The notes under the pieces are model-generated. The model was not told the origin of the DNA. It saw only the letters and a list, made by a program, of their open reading frames with translations, and searched no databases. Positions 29,108 to 38,224 of a stretch of 64,000 bases of DNA are shown one piece after another. Source of the DNA: a methane-oxidizing endosymbiont of Gigantopelta aegis (GTDB lineage Bacteria; Pseudomonadota; Gammaproteobacteria; Methylococcales; Methylomonadaceae); NCBI RefSeq assembly GCF_016097405.1, contig NZ_JAEHGD010000001.1, positions 1,485,693 to 1,549,692 on the forward strand, in the 5' to 3' direction. The translations under genes were made by a program, and so were the position numbers. The number at the start of each line of letters is the position of its first letter. Positions within the stretch are counted from its first letter, which is position 1.

Positions 29108-30289
29108 ATGAATCAGTTGTTTAAATATTTTTTTATTGTCGGTTTGCTTTTGCTAGAGATTCAGCATTCTGTTTTTGCCGATGAAAAACAAAAAATAAGC
29201 ATTGTTTTTTTAAGCCAAGAAAAACAAGTGCCTGCTGCCTTATCCAATCTTGATGCGTTTGTTCAGCACAAGGGTCTTAAAGGTGCTGAAATGGCGGTTG
29301 CGGATAATAATACGACAGGCCAGTTTACCGGGCAGAATTTTGAGTTGAAGCATGTCATTATTCCGCTTGGTGAAAGTGTATTGGCGGCTTTTAAGCGGCA
29401 TGCGAGCGATTCTGATTTGTTTGTCGTCAATGTGTCCGATAATCAACTATTGAAATTGGCCGACCTGGATGAGGCTAAAACCAAGCTGATTTTTGATGGG
29501 GTCAGTCGAGCCGATGAGTTACGAAATGAATTTTGCAGGCATAATGTGTTGCATATGTTGCCCAGTCGTGCCATGCGTGCCGATGCTTTGGCGCAATATA
29601 TGTTAAAGAAACGCTGGCAGAAATGGTTTTTAGTGGTTGGTCCGACAAAAGATGATAAACGTTTTGCCCAAGCGTTACATCGCGCGGCAGAGCGTTTTGG
29701 CATGGATATTGTTGCTGAAAAACAATGGTTACATACCTATGACGCCAGACGCACGGCGCAATCAGATGTGCCGGTTTTTACCCAAGATGTCTCGGAGTAT
29801 GATGTTCTGGTTGTGGCCGATGAACAAGGGCTGTTTGGCGAATACTTCAGTTATCGAACCTGGTTGCCAAGGCTGGTTATCGGTACTCAGGGGCTGGTTG
29901 CCACGGCCTGGCACAGAACCCATGAACAATGGGGGGCTGTGCAAATGCAGAACCGTTTTAAAGATTATGCCGGGCGATGGATGGAGGAAGAGGACTACGG
30001 TGCCTATTTAGCCGTAAGAGCCATTGGTGAGGCGGCGACGCGCACCCAATCGAATAAGATCAGTGATTTAAAAGCTTATTTGCTCAGTGATCAATTAGCT
30101 CTGCAAGGCTATAAAGGTCGACCTTTGTCATTCAGGCGCTGGAACGGGCAGTTGCGGCAACCGGTGTTATTGGCGGCGGCTCGCTCTTTAGTTGCCGTAG
30201 CGCCTTTAGACGGCTTTTTACACCCTAAAACAGAGCTGGATAGCTTAGGCTATGATCAGCCCGAAACACGTTGTCATCTCGGAGAGTAG
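29108..30289 (+). CDS. ABC transporter substrate-binding protein, PQQ-dependent alcohol dehydrogenase-associated type
   Basis: A secreted periplasmic binding-protein-like product of 393 residues. A signal peptide (about 1-25, ending SVFA) is followed by a Leu/Ile/Val-binding-protein-like fold. It is the first of four genes arranged exactly as in the systems that accompany quinoprotein alcohol dehydrogenases (binding protein, YVTN propeller, ATPase, permease). ATG 29108 is chosen because it begins the signal peptide; a TTG nine bases upstream is also in frame. The transported substrate is unknown. No quinoprotein dehydrogenase gene lies in the window. Confidence 0.8.
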   Translation: MNQLFKYFFIVGLLLLEIQHSVFADEKQKISIVFLSQEKQVPAALSNLDAFVQHKGLKGAEMAVADNNTTGQFTGQNFELKHVIIPLGESVLAAFKRHASDSDLFVVNVSDNQLLKLADLDEAKTKLIFDGVSRADELRNEFCRHNVLHMLPSRAMRADALAQYMLKKRWQKWFLVVGPTKDDKRFAQALHRAAERFGMDIVAEKQWLHTYDARRTAQSDVPVFTQDVSEYDVLVVADEQGLFGEYFSYRTWLPRLVIGTQGLVATAWHRTHEQWGAVQMQNRFKDYAGRWMEEEDYGAYLAVRAIGEAATRTQSNKISDLKAYLLSDQLALQGYKGRPLSFRRWNGQLRQPVLLAAARSLVAVAPLDGFLHPKTELDSLGYDQPETRCHLGE

Positions 30290-30290
30290 C

Positions 30291-31250
30291 ATGTTGAAAC
30301 AGGTTGCAGGTATTTTAGGTTTGTTGTTGGCAGTCAATGCTGGGGCCGATACCGTTTATGTCACGCTGGAAAAAGATAATGCCTTAGCGGTTGTGGATGC
30401 CGAGGCGGGAGCATTGATAAAAACGGTTACGGTAGGTCAGCGTCCGCGCGGAATTTTGCTCAGCAAAGACGGCACACAGCTTTATGTGGCAACCAGTGAT
30501 GACGATACTATTAAGATAATTGATGCTGAAACCTTGGCCGAAATTGGCCAGTTGCCTTCGGGAGAAGATCCTGAAACCTTTGCACAAAGTCCGGATGGCG
30601 CTTTTCTGTATGTTTCCAACGAAGATGATAACCAGGTCACGGTTATTGATATTAAACAGCGTAAGGTCGTGGCGAGGATTCCTGTCGGTGTCGAGCCTGA
30701 AGCAGTCGCGGTAAGTCCTAATAACAAATGGGTGGTCAGTGCCTCAGAAACCACCAATATGGTGCATTGGATCGACCCTGTAAGCCATCAAGTTGTCGCC
30801 AATACCCTGGTCGACCCGCGTCCGCGCGGCGCCAGCTTCAGTGCCGATGGCAAGCAGCTTTGGGTAACATCGGAGATGGCAGGGAGTTTGATGATTATTG
30901 ATGTCGCCAGCAAGAAAATCATCAAAAAATTGGCCCTCAGTATTCCAACGGTCACAGATGATAAAATACAGCCGGTCGGGGTGGTGATTGATGCCGCTCA
31001 GCGGTGGGCTTATGTCGCCATGGGGCCGGCTAATCGTGTCGCTGTGATCAATGCTCAAACGCTGGAAGTGGAAAAATTTCTGCTGGTTGGTCAGCGTGTC
31101 TGGAATTTGGCCTTTTCGCCCGATCAAAAACGTCTCTACACAACGAATGGTGTCAGCAACGATATTTCGATCATTGATTTGGACACACATAAAGTCATTA
31201 AATCCGTTGCGGTAGGACGTTATCCATGGGGCATCGTGTCAAGACCATGA
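30291..31250 (+). CDS. YVTN-family beta-propeller protein of the PQQ-type ABC set
   Basis: Periplasmic seven-bladed beta-propeller, 319 residues, with signal peptide (about 1-19, ending NAGA). YVTN-like repeats of about 42 residues run through the protein, with recurring motifs such as LYVATSDDDTIKIID, LYVSNEDDNQVTVID and LYTTNGVSNDISIID. GGAGAG lies ahead of ATG 30291, one base after the binding-protein stop. The propeller presumably docks to a periplasmic partner; which one is not known. Its 3' end overlaps the ATPase gene by 4 bp. Confidence 0.85.
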   Translation: MLKQVAGILGLLLAVNAGADTVYVTLEKDNALAVVDAEAGALIKTVTVGQRPRGILLSKDGTQLYVATSDDDTIKIIDAETLAEIGQLPSGEDPETFAQSPDGAFLYVSNEDDNQVTVIDIKQRKVVARIPVGVEPEAVAVSPNNKWVVSASETTNMVHWIDPVSHQVVANTLVDPRPRGASFSADGKQLWVTSEMAGSLMIIDVASKKIIKKLALSIPTVTDDKIQPVGVVIDAAQRWAYVAMGPANRVAVINAQTLEVEKFLLVGQRVWNLAFSPDQKRLYTTNGVSNDISIIDLDTHKVIKSVAVGRYPWGIVSRP

Positions 31251-31984
31251 AAAAGCCGGCGCTGGAGATTGAACAATTAAGTTTTGCCTACGGTAAAAAA
31301 AAGGCCTTGGATCATGTCAATTTGACGATTCAGCCAGCCGAATGCTGTGTTTTGTTAGGACCGAACGGCGCTGGAAAAAGCACTTTATTTGCACTGATTA
31401 CGCGACTTTATGATTGTCGTGAAGGGCGTATTGCCTTGTGCGGCTTTGATATTAAGCAGGAAAGCCTCAAGGCATTGGCAAAATTAGGCGTCGTGTTTCA
31501 ACAGACGACATTGGATCCGGATTTAACCGTTCTGCAGAACCTGCATTATCATGCCGCCTTGCATGGCATGAGTCGAAAGCAAGCAGACCAGCGCATTCAG
31601 CAGGAGCTGGAGCGGTTCGAAATGTATCATCGTCGCAAAGAAAAAGTCCGGCAGCTTAATGGCGGGCATAAACGTCGCGTGGAGATTGCCCGGGCTTTAT
31701 TGCACAAACCGCAATTATTATTGCTGGATGAACCGACTGTGGGCCTGGATATGCCTAGCCGACAAGGTATTGTCGAGCATGTCCATGCATTGGTGAAGGA
31801 TGAAAAAATAGCCGTTTTATGGGCCACGCACTTGGTTGATGAAATTTATCCGGATGATAAGCTAGTGATTTTGCATCAAGGCAAGATTAAAGCCGATGGT
31901 GTGGTAAGTGAGGTGCTGCAAAAAACGGGCACCGAGACCATTCGAGAGGCCTTCAGTCGGTTGACGGAGGGTATGGCGACATGA
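31247..31984 (+). CDS. ABC transporter ATP-binding protein, PQQ-associated type
   Basis: ABC ATPase of 245 residues. Walker A is GPNGAGKST, the Q-loop FQQTTLD, Walker B LLLLDEPT and the H-loop WATHLVDEI. The ABC signature is LNGGHKRRVE instead of LSGGQ, a deviation at two positions that could affect dimer chemistry. I take ATG 31247, which overlaps the propeller stop as ATGA; an ATG at 31226 would extend into that gene. It overlaps the permease by 4 bp. Confidence 0.9.
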   Translation: MKKPALEIEQLSFAYGKKKALDHVNLTIQPAECCVLLGPNGAGKSTLFALITRLYDCREGRIALCGFDIKQESLKALAKLGVVFQQTTLDPDLTVLQNLHYHAALHGMSRKQADQRIQQELERFEMYHRRKEKVRQLNGGHKRRVEIARALLHKPQLLLLDEPTVGLDMPSRQGIVEHVHALVKDEKIAVLWATHLVDEIYPDDKLVILHQGKIKADGVVSEVLQKTGTETIREAFSRLTEGMAT

Positions 31985-32784
31985 GGATTTTACATTATTG
32001 GCGGGCATTGTCCGGCATTGTCAGTCGAGAAGTTTGGCGCTTTCTGTATCAACGGGAACGCTTTATTGCTGCGCTGGTCAGGCCATTGGTCTGGCTGTTT
32101 GTATTTGCCGCAGGATTTCGCGCCGCATTGGGTATCGCTATCACACCACCCTATGAAACCTATATTCTGTATGAGGTTTATATAACCCCGGGACTGCTTG
32201 GCATGATCCAGCTTTTTAATGGTATGCAAAGCTCCTTGTCAATGGTATATGACCGCGAAATGGGTAGTATGCGGATACTGATGGTAGCACCGTTGCCACG
32301 TGGATTTCTGTTAATGGCAAAGCTTGTAGCAGGCACGTTTGTGTCTATCTTACAAGCCTATGTGTTTTTAGGGATTGCCTGGCTGTATGGTATTCAACCA
32401 CCCCTGGCAGGCTTGCTCTGGGTTTTTCCAGCTTTGGTTTTGTCTGGCATGATGTTGGGTGCGTTGGGTTTGTTGTTATCGTCTTTTATTAAACAACTGG
32501 AAAACTTTGCCGGAGTAATGAATTTCGTGATTTTCCCAATGTTTTTTATGTCAACAGCCTTGTATCCTCTGTGGAAAATCAAAGAATCCAGCGAATGGCT
32601 GTATTGGATTGCTCAATACAACCCATTTTCCCAGGCAGTTGAACTCATCCGCTTTGCTTTATATGGTCAATTAAATCAATATGCGTTGATTTATACCGGT
32701 GCGGCCTTTGTTATTTTTATGCTGTTGGCCATTTTAGGCTATAACCCGTCTAAAGGCATGATGATGCGAAAAGGACGGGGCTGA
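31981..32784 (+). CDS. ABC-2 type transporter permease, PQQ-associated type
   Basis: Integral membrane permease of 267 residues with about six helices. It contains the ABC-2 loop after the second helix (SMVYDREMGSMRILMVAPLPRGFLLMAKL), so it is probably an exporter or a lipid-handling permease rather than an importer. It resembles the permease of the PedC-like alcohol-associated systems. It overlaps the ATPase by 4 bp and is the last gene of the four; dtd faces it with a 12-bp gap. Confidence 0.87.
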   Translation: MRILHYWRALSGIVSREVWRFLYQRERFIAALVRPLVWLFVFAAGFRAALGIAITPPYETYILYEVYITPGLLGMIQLFNGMQSSLSMVYDREMGSMRILMVAPLPRGFLLMAKLVAGTFVSILQAYVFLGIAWLYGIQPPLAGLLWVFPALVLSGMMLGALGLLLSSFIKQLENFAGVMNFVIFPMFFMSTALYPLWKIKESSEWLYWIAQYNPFSQAVELIRFALYGQLNQYALIYTGAAFVIFMLLAILGYNPSKGMMMRKGRG

Positions 32785-32795
32785 TGCGTGCAGCG

Positions 32796-33239
32796 TTAGG
32801 CTTTAACCTGTAGCGTAAATGTGACGGGGCCATCATTGATCAAGCTCACCTGCATATCGGCTCCAAATTGACCAAATTCAGTATTGGGGTAAACCTTCTT
32901 CGCCCGTTGTTGCAAGTAGTGGAATAATTCACGCCCTTTTTCTGGCGGCGCAGCTGAAGCAAAACTCGGGCGGTTGCCTTTTTGTGTGTCTGCTGCGAGG
33001 GTGAATTGCGGAACTAACAATAAGCCACCGTTTATATCACGCAGGCCCAGATTCATTTTACCGACTTCATCCGAAAAAATACGATAATTCAAGATACGTT
33101 CCAATAAGCGGTCGGCCTGCTGTTCAGTATCATTTTTTTCAATGGCGACCAGAGCCATGATGCCTTGTTTAATGTTTCCAATACAGTGCGAGTCGACCGA
33201 AACCTGGGCCTGAGTCACGCGTTGAATAATTGAAATCAT
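32796..33239 (-). CDS. dtd: D-aminoacyl-tRNA deacylase Dtd
   Basis: Hydrolyses D-amino acids, and glycine wrongly attached to tRNA-Ala, from tRNA; 147 residues, normal size. It begins MISIIQRVTQAQVSV. The active-site motifs LVPQFTLAAD (SQxTL type, here PQFTL) and NDGPVTF (GPVT type) are both present. It is transcribed with the small membrane protein gene just upstream (8-bp gap). Confidence 0.95.
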   Translation of the reverse strand: MISIIQRVTQAQVSVDSHCIGNIKQGIMALVAIEKNDTEQQADRLLERILNYRIFSDEVGKMNLGLRDINGGLLLVPQFTLAADTQKGNRPSFASAAPPEKGRELFHYLQQRAKKVYPNTEFGQFGADMQVSLINDGPVTFTLQVKA

Positions 33240-33247
33240 GATGTTGT

Positions 33248-33661
33248 TTAGAACAAAAATAAAATGTAAAGCTTAAAAAATAACAATAACACAATAACCA
33301 GCGCCACTTTGTACATAAAGGGTTGAGCCTGCCAGAAATGAGCTATGGTCTCTGCGGTGTAATGGTATTGATGCTTTACTTTTCCAATGAGAACTGGCAT
33401 TTTTCGCCACAGCCAATACAAGCCATAAAGTCCCACAACCCAACTTAAATAGAAAAAAACTAAATGACTTTGGAATTTAGTCAGGCCAAAGCCATGTATC
33501 AGTAATTCTTCGACTAAAAAATCCAGGCCCTCGTATATATAGTGTAATAAAACAAAGCTGTAATGGGCAATTTCATACGGAAAATAAAAAAGCAACAGGA
33601 ATATGGCTATTTTTAATAGCAGGCGTGTTAATGCGTTTTCATAAAATGCTTTTAATGCCAT
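33248..33661 (-). CDS. Small multi-pass membrane protein of unknown function
   Basis: I do not recognise a family. The 137-residue product has three likely membrane helices, at about 15-40, 65-85 and 117-137, and is rich in Phe, Leu and Tyr. The gene lies 8 bp upstream of dtd on the same strand, so the two are probably cotranscribed. The start is an ATG with an AT-rich leader facing the metG promoter region (33662-33857), which holds no other gene. Confidence 0.65.
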   Translation of the reverse strand: MALKAFYENALTRLLLKIAIFLLLFYFPYEIAHYSFVLLHYIYEGLDFLVEELLIHGFGLTKFQSHLVFFYLSWVVGLYGLYWLWRKMPVLIGKVKHQYHYTAETIAHFWQAQPFMYKVALVIVLLLFFKLYILFLF

Positions 33662-33857
33662 ATTCTAGTTTTTATGGAGGACTTAAATCTGAATTAAGAG
33701 CTGAAAAATAGCAGCGAGTTCAGTTTTAGTTTTAAAAATATTGAGATGTCTTCATGATATAAAGTATAGGTGTAAACGACTTTTTGTTTAATGAAAATTG
33801 AACAAAAATATGCCATAATAACCGGTTCATTTTTTGTTGTGTTAATCACTGAGAGCC

Positions 33858-35876
33858 ATGTCCGAAAGAAAAATTCTCGTTACCAGCGCATTGCCTTATG
33901 CCAATGGCCCTATCCATCTGGGGCATTTAGTTGAATATATCCAGACCGACATCTGGGTTCGATTTCAGAAACAACGGGGGCATTGTTGTCATTACGTCTG
34001 CGCGGATGATACACATGGTACGCCAATCATGTTGCGCGCTGATCGAGAAAACATCACGCCGGAGCAGTTGATTGCCCAGGTGGAAAAGGAACATCGTGCC
34101 GATTTTGACGATTTTGGCGTGGCTTTCGATCATTACCACAGCACACATTCTCCTGAAAACAAAGAACTTTCAGCGCTGATCTATACGCGATTACGCGATG
34201 CCGGGCATATCAGCAAACGTACGATTGTACAAGCCTATGATCCGGTGAAAAAAATGTTTCTGCCAGACCGGTTCATTAAAGGTGATTGCCCGAAATGCGG
34301 CGCTAAAGATCAATATGGCGACAGTTGTGAAGCCTGTGGCGCAACCTATTCACCCACCGATTTGAAAAATGCGGTGTCAGTGGTCTCAGGCGAAAAACCT
34401 GTCGAAAAAGAATCAGAACATTTCTTTTTCAATCTGGCAGATTTCAGTGACATGCTGGCAGAGTGGGTTAATCAACCCGGCCATTTACAGCCGGAAGTCC
34501 GGAATAAAATGGCTGAATGGCTGGAAAATGGCTTGCAGCAATGGGACATTTCCCGCGATGCGCCTTATTTTGGTTTTGAAATCCCGGATGCGCCAGGTAA
34601 ATATTTTTACGTCTGGCTGGATGCGCCTATCGGTTATATGGCCAGTTTTAAAAAATTGTGCGAACTGAAAGGTTTAGATTTCGATGATTATTGGGGTAAG
34701 GACAGCGCGGCCGAGTTGTATCATTTCATTGGTAAAGATATTATCTATTTTCATGCCTTGTTCTGGCCTGCCATGTTATATGGTGCCGGTTTCAGAACAC
34801 CTAGCGCGGTCTGGGCGCATGGCTTTCTAACCGTCAATGGCGAGAAGATGTCCAAATCGCGTGGGACCTTCATTAAAGCGCGCACCTATTTAAATCATCT
34901 CAATCCTGAATATCTGCGCTATTATTTTGCCGCGAAACTGACTGCTGGCGTCGATGATCTGGATTTGAATTTTGATGATTTCAGTCAGCGGGTCAATTCC
35001 GACCTAGTCGGGAAAGTGGTTAATATCGCCAGCCGTTGCTCAGGATTTATCAAAAAACGATTTGATAACACCTTGTCGGCTGAATGTGCTGAGCCGGCAT
35101 TGTTTCAGCAATTTATTGATGCCAATGAGGTGATTGCCGCGTTGTATGAAAAACGTGAATTCGGCAAGGCCATGCGTGAAATTATGGCGCTGGCCGATAA
35201 GGCCAATCAATATATTGACGAGAAAAAACCTTGGATTATCGCCAAGGAAGAAGGTCGAGATGCCGAATTACATGCGATTTGTTCCATGGGTATTAATCTA
35301 TTCAGAGTGCTGGTTGCTTATCTAAAACCTGTATTGCCGGTGTTAGCGGGCAATGCCGAGCAGTTTTTGAATATCGAATCGCAGTCTTGGCCGGCCACTG
35401 CCGAACCGTTACTGAATCATGCTATCAATAAATTCAAACCGTTGATGACGCGTGTTGAACCGGAAAAAATCGCGGCGATTATTGAAGATTCCAAAGAAAA
35501 CCTGGAGAAAACAGCTGAAGCACCGGTTAAAAAGCACGAGCCAATTGCCGAGACGATCGAGTTTGATGATTTCGCTAAAATTGATTTACGCATCGCTAAA
35601 ATCATCAAGGCTGAACATGTTGAAGGGGCGGATAAATTATTGCAATTGACCGTAGATATTGGCGATGAAACCCGGACTGTTTTTGCCGGCATCAAATCGG
35701 CCTATGCCCCCGAGGATTTAGAAGGCAAAATGACCGTTGTGGTGGCTAACCTCAAACCGCGCAAAATGCGTTTTGGTGTCTCTGAAGGCATGGTGTTGGC
35801 GGCAGGCCCTGGCGGTAAAGACCTTTGGGTATTGCATCCTGATCAAGGCGCTAAGCCTGGTATGCGCGTTAAATAA
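33858..35876 (+). CDS. metG: Methionyl-tRNA synthetase
   Basis: Class I synthetase of 672 residues. The HIGH-type motif is PIHLGH near residue 14, the zinc knuckle is CPKCG...CEACG around 143-160, and the KMSKS motif is EKMSKSRG near 332. The C-terminal 110 residues are a tRNA-binding OB fold homologous to Trbp111, as in E. coli MetRS, and drive dimer formation. It starts a set of rightward genes running through the hybrid-cluster homologue and its ferredoxin. GAGAG lies ahead of the ATG. Confidence 0.97.
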   Translation: MSERKILVTSALPYANGPIHLGHLVEYIQTDIWVRFQKQRGHCCHYVCADDTHGTPIMLRADRENITPEQLIAQVEKEHRADFDDFGVAFDHYHSTHSPENKELSALIYTRLRDAGHISKRTIVQAYDPVKKMFLPDRFIKGDCPKCGAKDQYGDSCEACGATYSPTDLKNAVSVVSGEKPVEKESEHFFFNLADFSDMLAEWVNQPGHLQPEVRNKMAEWLENGLQQWDISRDAPYFGFEIPDAPGKYFYVWLDAPIGYMASFKKLCELKGLDFDDYWGKDSAAELYHFIGKDIIYFHALFWPAMLYGAGFRTPSAVWAHGFLTVNGEKMSKSRGTFIKARTYLNHLNPEYLRYYFAAKLTAGVDDLDLNFDDFSQRVNSDLVGKVVNIASRCSGFIKKRFDNTLSAECAEPALFQQFIDANEVIAALYEKREFGKAMREIMALADKANQYIDEKKPWIIAKEEGRDAELHAICSMGINLFRVLVAYLKPVLPVLAGNAEQFLNIESQSWPATAEPLLNHAINKFKPLMTRVEPEKIAAIIEDSKENLEKTAEAPVKKHEPIAETIEFDDFAKIDLRIAKIIKAEHVEGADKLLQLTVDIGDETRTVFAGIKSAYAPEDLEGKMTVVVANLKPRKMRFGVSEGMVLAAGPGGKDLWVLHPDQGAKPGMRVK

Positions 35877-35897
35877 TCCGCTTTATACGAGGTTTTC

Positions 35898-37580
35898 ATG
35901 TTTTGTTATCACTGTCAGGAAGCGAAAAAAAATAAAGTTTGTGATACGGCCGGAATTTGCGGCAAAAAAGCCAATATTTCGAGTCTTCAGGACTTATTGA
36001 TGTATAGCCTCAAGGGCTTGGCTTTTTATGCTGATCATGCGGTCAAGTTTAATTTAGTCAGTGTCAGGACGCATCGATTCATGGCCAAGGCGCTGTTTTC
36101 GATGGTGACCAATGTTAACTTTTCGGCGACTGATTTTGTGCAGTTGATTGATGAAGCCGTGCGTCGACGTAATTCGATTCGGGATAAACTGCTAATCGCT
36201 TGGCAGGAGAAGCATGGTGAGGCTTTCAATGAGCCGCTTCCTGAAGAAGCGTTGTGGCAATACGAGAGCGTGGACGAAAAAGCCTTTACCGAGAAGGGAG
36301 AGCAGGTCGGCATACCGTATTATCTGGAAAAATATAAGCTGGATACTGATGTTCATGCTTTGCAGGAATGTTTGCTTTACGCGGCAAAAGGATTAGGTTC
36401 GTTGGCCGTACATAATCTTGAGCTCGGCGTTGAAGAGACAAACTTTTACCTGTTTTTGTATCAGGCGTTGACGCTGACCTTAAACACCGATAATCAATTG
36501 GATGAAGTCTGGACAATACTGTTGGAGAGTGGACGCATAGGGCTAGCCGCTATGCATCAGCTAGAGCGTGCAAATGCACAGCAATTCGGTGAGATGGAGC
36601 CGACGACGGTATTTTTGGATACTTGGGACAGACCAGGTATTCTGGTTTCTGGGCATGATTTACGCGATATAGAAGATTTGCTGGTGCAAACTGCCGGTAC
36701 TGGCGTGGATGTTTACACCCATGACGAAGCAATGTCGGCACACGCTTATCCGGCGTTAAAAAAGTTTTATAACCTAGTCGCGAACTATGGCGGTGCCTGG
36801 CAGGATCAAAAAACACAGTTTCCCAAGTTTAATGGGCCTATTCTGGTCACCACCAACAGTATTCAGCAGCCGAAAAAAACCTATGAAAACAGATTGTTCA
36901 GTACCGGTATGGTGGGGTGGCCGAATGTACCACATATCCCCGATCGCAAGCCTGGGCAGCGTAAAGACTTCAGTGCCTTGATCGAATTGGCCAAAACCTG
37001 TGAGCCACCTGCGCCACTAATGGAAGGGGAGCATATCACAGGCTATGGTTTGTCGGCATTGAAGCGTTTACTGACGCCGATTGCCGAAGCCATAAAAACG
37101 GGAAAAATCAAACGTATTATCGTGTTGGCGGGCACTGACGGACGTCACAAAGAGCGTCGTTATTACACTGAGTTGGCTGAAACGCTGCCTGAAAACACCT
37201 TGATTCTTTCGGCAGGCGATGTCCGTTATCGTTTTTTTCAGCATGATTTTGGGAAAATAGATGATATTCCACGGTTGCTCGATTGTGGACAGAATTACGA
37301 CTTTAATGGCATCCTGGATTTTCTTGAACAATTGCAACAGGCTCTGCAGCTTGAACAGTTCAATCAGTTGCCGGTGTCATTCAACATTGCCTGGTATGAA
37401 CAAAAAACGATTTTGATGATGTTGGCTTTGTTTGCCCGAGATATCCAAAATGTTCGGGTCGGCCCAACCTTGCCGCCTTTCTTTACGCCAAACATTTTAG
37501 CCATGCTTGAACAAAAATATAGCTTGAAAGGTATCGACAGCGTTGAAAACGATATTGCTGCCATGTTGGCGGGGCAGTAA
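35898..37580 (+). CDS. Hybrid cluster protein (Hcp) homologue lacking all four hybrid-cluster cysteines
   Basis: A 560-residue homologue of hydroxylamine reductase/hybrid cluster protein. The N-terminal cysteines C3-x2-C6-x8-C15-x5-C21 match the class I 4Fe-4S motif. Of the known hybrid-cluster ligands (D. vulgaris numbering in brackets) His253 (H244), Glu277 (E268) and Glu501 (E494) are kept. Ser321 replaces C312, Thr413 replaces the persulfide C406, Asp441 replaces C434, and Asn466 replaces C459. Flanking sequence such as GHDLRDIEDLL, GVDVYTHDEA and WYEQK is well conserved, and the frame is intact, so this looks like a functional protein with a changed or absent second cluster. Calling it hydroxylamine or NO reductase would be unsafe. 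Confidence 0.85.
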   Translation: MFCYHCQEAKKNKVCDTAGICGKKANISSLQDLLMYSLKGLAFYADHAVKFNLVSVRTHRFMAKALFSMVTNVNFSATDFVQLIDEAVRRRNSIRDKLLIAWQEKHGEAFNEPLPEEALWQYESVDEKAFTEKGEQVGIPYYLEKYKLDTDVHALQECLLYAAKGLGSLAVHNLELGVEETNFYLFLYQALTLTLNTDNQLDEVWTILLESGRIGLAAMHQLERANAQQFGEMEPTTVFLDTWDRPGILVSGHDLRDIEDLLVQTAGTGVDVYTHDEAMSAHAYPALKKFYNLVANYGGAWQDQKTQFPKFNGPILVTTNSIQQPKKTYENRLFSTGMVGWPNVPHIPDRKPGQRKDFSALIELAKTCEPPAPLMEGEHITGYGLSALKRLLTPIAEAIKTGKIKRIIVLAGTDGRHKERRYYTELAETLPENTLILSAGDVRYRFFQHDFGKIDDIPRLLDCGQNYDFNGILDFLEQLQQALQLEQFNQLPVSFNIAWYEQKTILMMLALFARDIQNVRVGPTLPPFFTPNILAMLEQKYSLKGIDSVENDIAAMLAGQ

Positions 37581-37586
37581 AGTGCT

Positions 37587-38159
37587 ATGAATCGAGCACG
37601 GGTCGATGAGATCGACGCCATTTTGCCGCAAACGCAATGCACGCAATGCGGCTATCAGGGTTGCCGGCCTTATGCCGAAGCGATTGCGGCAGGTCTTGCC
37701 GATATTAACCAATGCCCACCGGGTGGTAAAGCCGGGATTAAAAAACTGGCTGCGCTGCTGAATCGACCCGAAAAACCACTAAATCCAGTACATGGGATAG
37801 AAAAGCCGCGCCAGGTGGCGGTGATTATTGAGGCCGATTGCATCGGCTGTACCAAATGCCTGCCGGCTTGCCCGGTCGATGCCATTATCGGCAGTAATAA
37901 GCATATGCACACCGTGATTATGACAGAATGCACCGGCTGTGAACTGTGCATTGCACCGTGTCCGGTCGACTGTATTGAAATGCAGACACTACATGATGCC
38001 GAGCCCTGGAATGAGAACATGGCCAATCACGCGCGGATGCGCTATTACAACAAATTGCAGCGACAACAACAGGACGCCCAGGCTAAGGCTGAGCGTCTTG
38101 CAAAACAAAAACAACGGCTGGCGAAAATAAAGTCGCGACAAAAAACCGTCACGCGATAG
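37587..38159 (+). CDS. RnfB-like ferredoxin (soluble, three 4Fe-4S sites)
   Basis: A 190-residue iron-sulfur protein with the domain order of RnfB but without its N-terminal membrane anchor. Residues 18-43 form the Fes-type site C18-x2-C21-x4-C26-x16-C43. Two ferredoxin motifs follow: C85-x2-C88-x2-C91-x3-C95 and C115-x2-C118-x2-C121-x3-C125, each with the usual proline. The C-terminal 45 residues are Lys/Gln-rich and helical. It starts six bases after the Hcp-like gene, so it is the probable electron partner of that protein; no other rnf genes are nearby. Confidence 0.85.
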   Translation: MNRARVDEIDAILPQTQCTQCGYQGCRPYAEAIAAGLADINQCPPGGKAGIKKLAALLNRPEKPLNPVHGIEKPRQVAVIIEADCIGCTKCLPACPVDAIIGSNKHMHTVIMTECTGCELCIAPCPVDCIEMQTLHDAEPWNENMANHARMRYYNKLQRQQQDAQAKAERLAKQKQRLAKIKSRQKTVTR

Positions 38160-38224
38160 ATTTTTTAAGAAATTCATCTAAACTTGATAGGTCTTGATTT
38201 AAGTAACTTAGGAGTTTATCGCTC

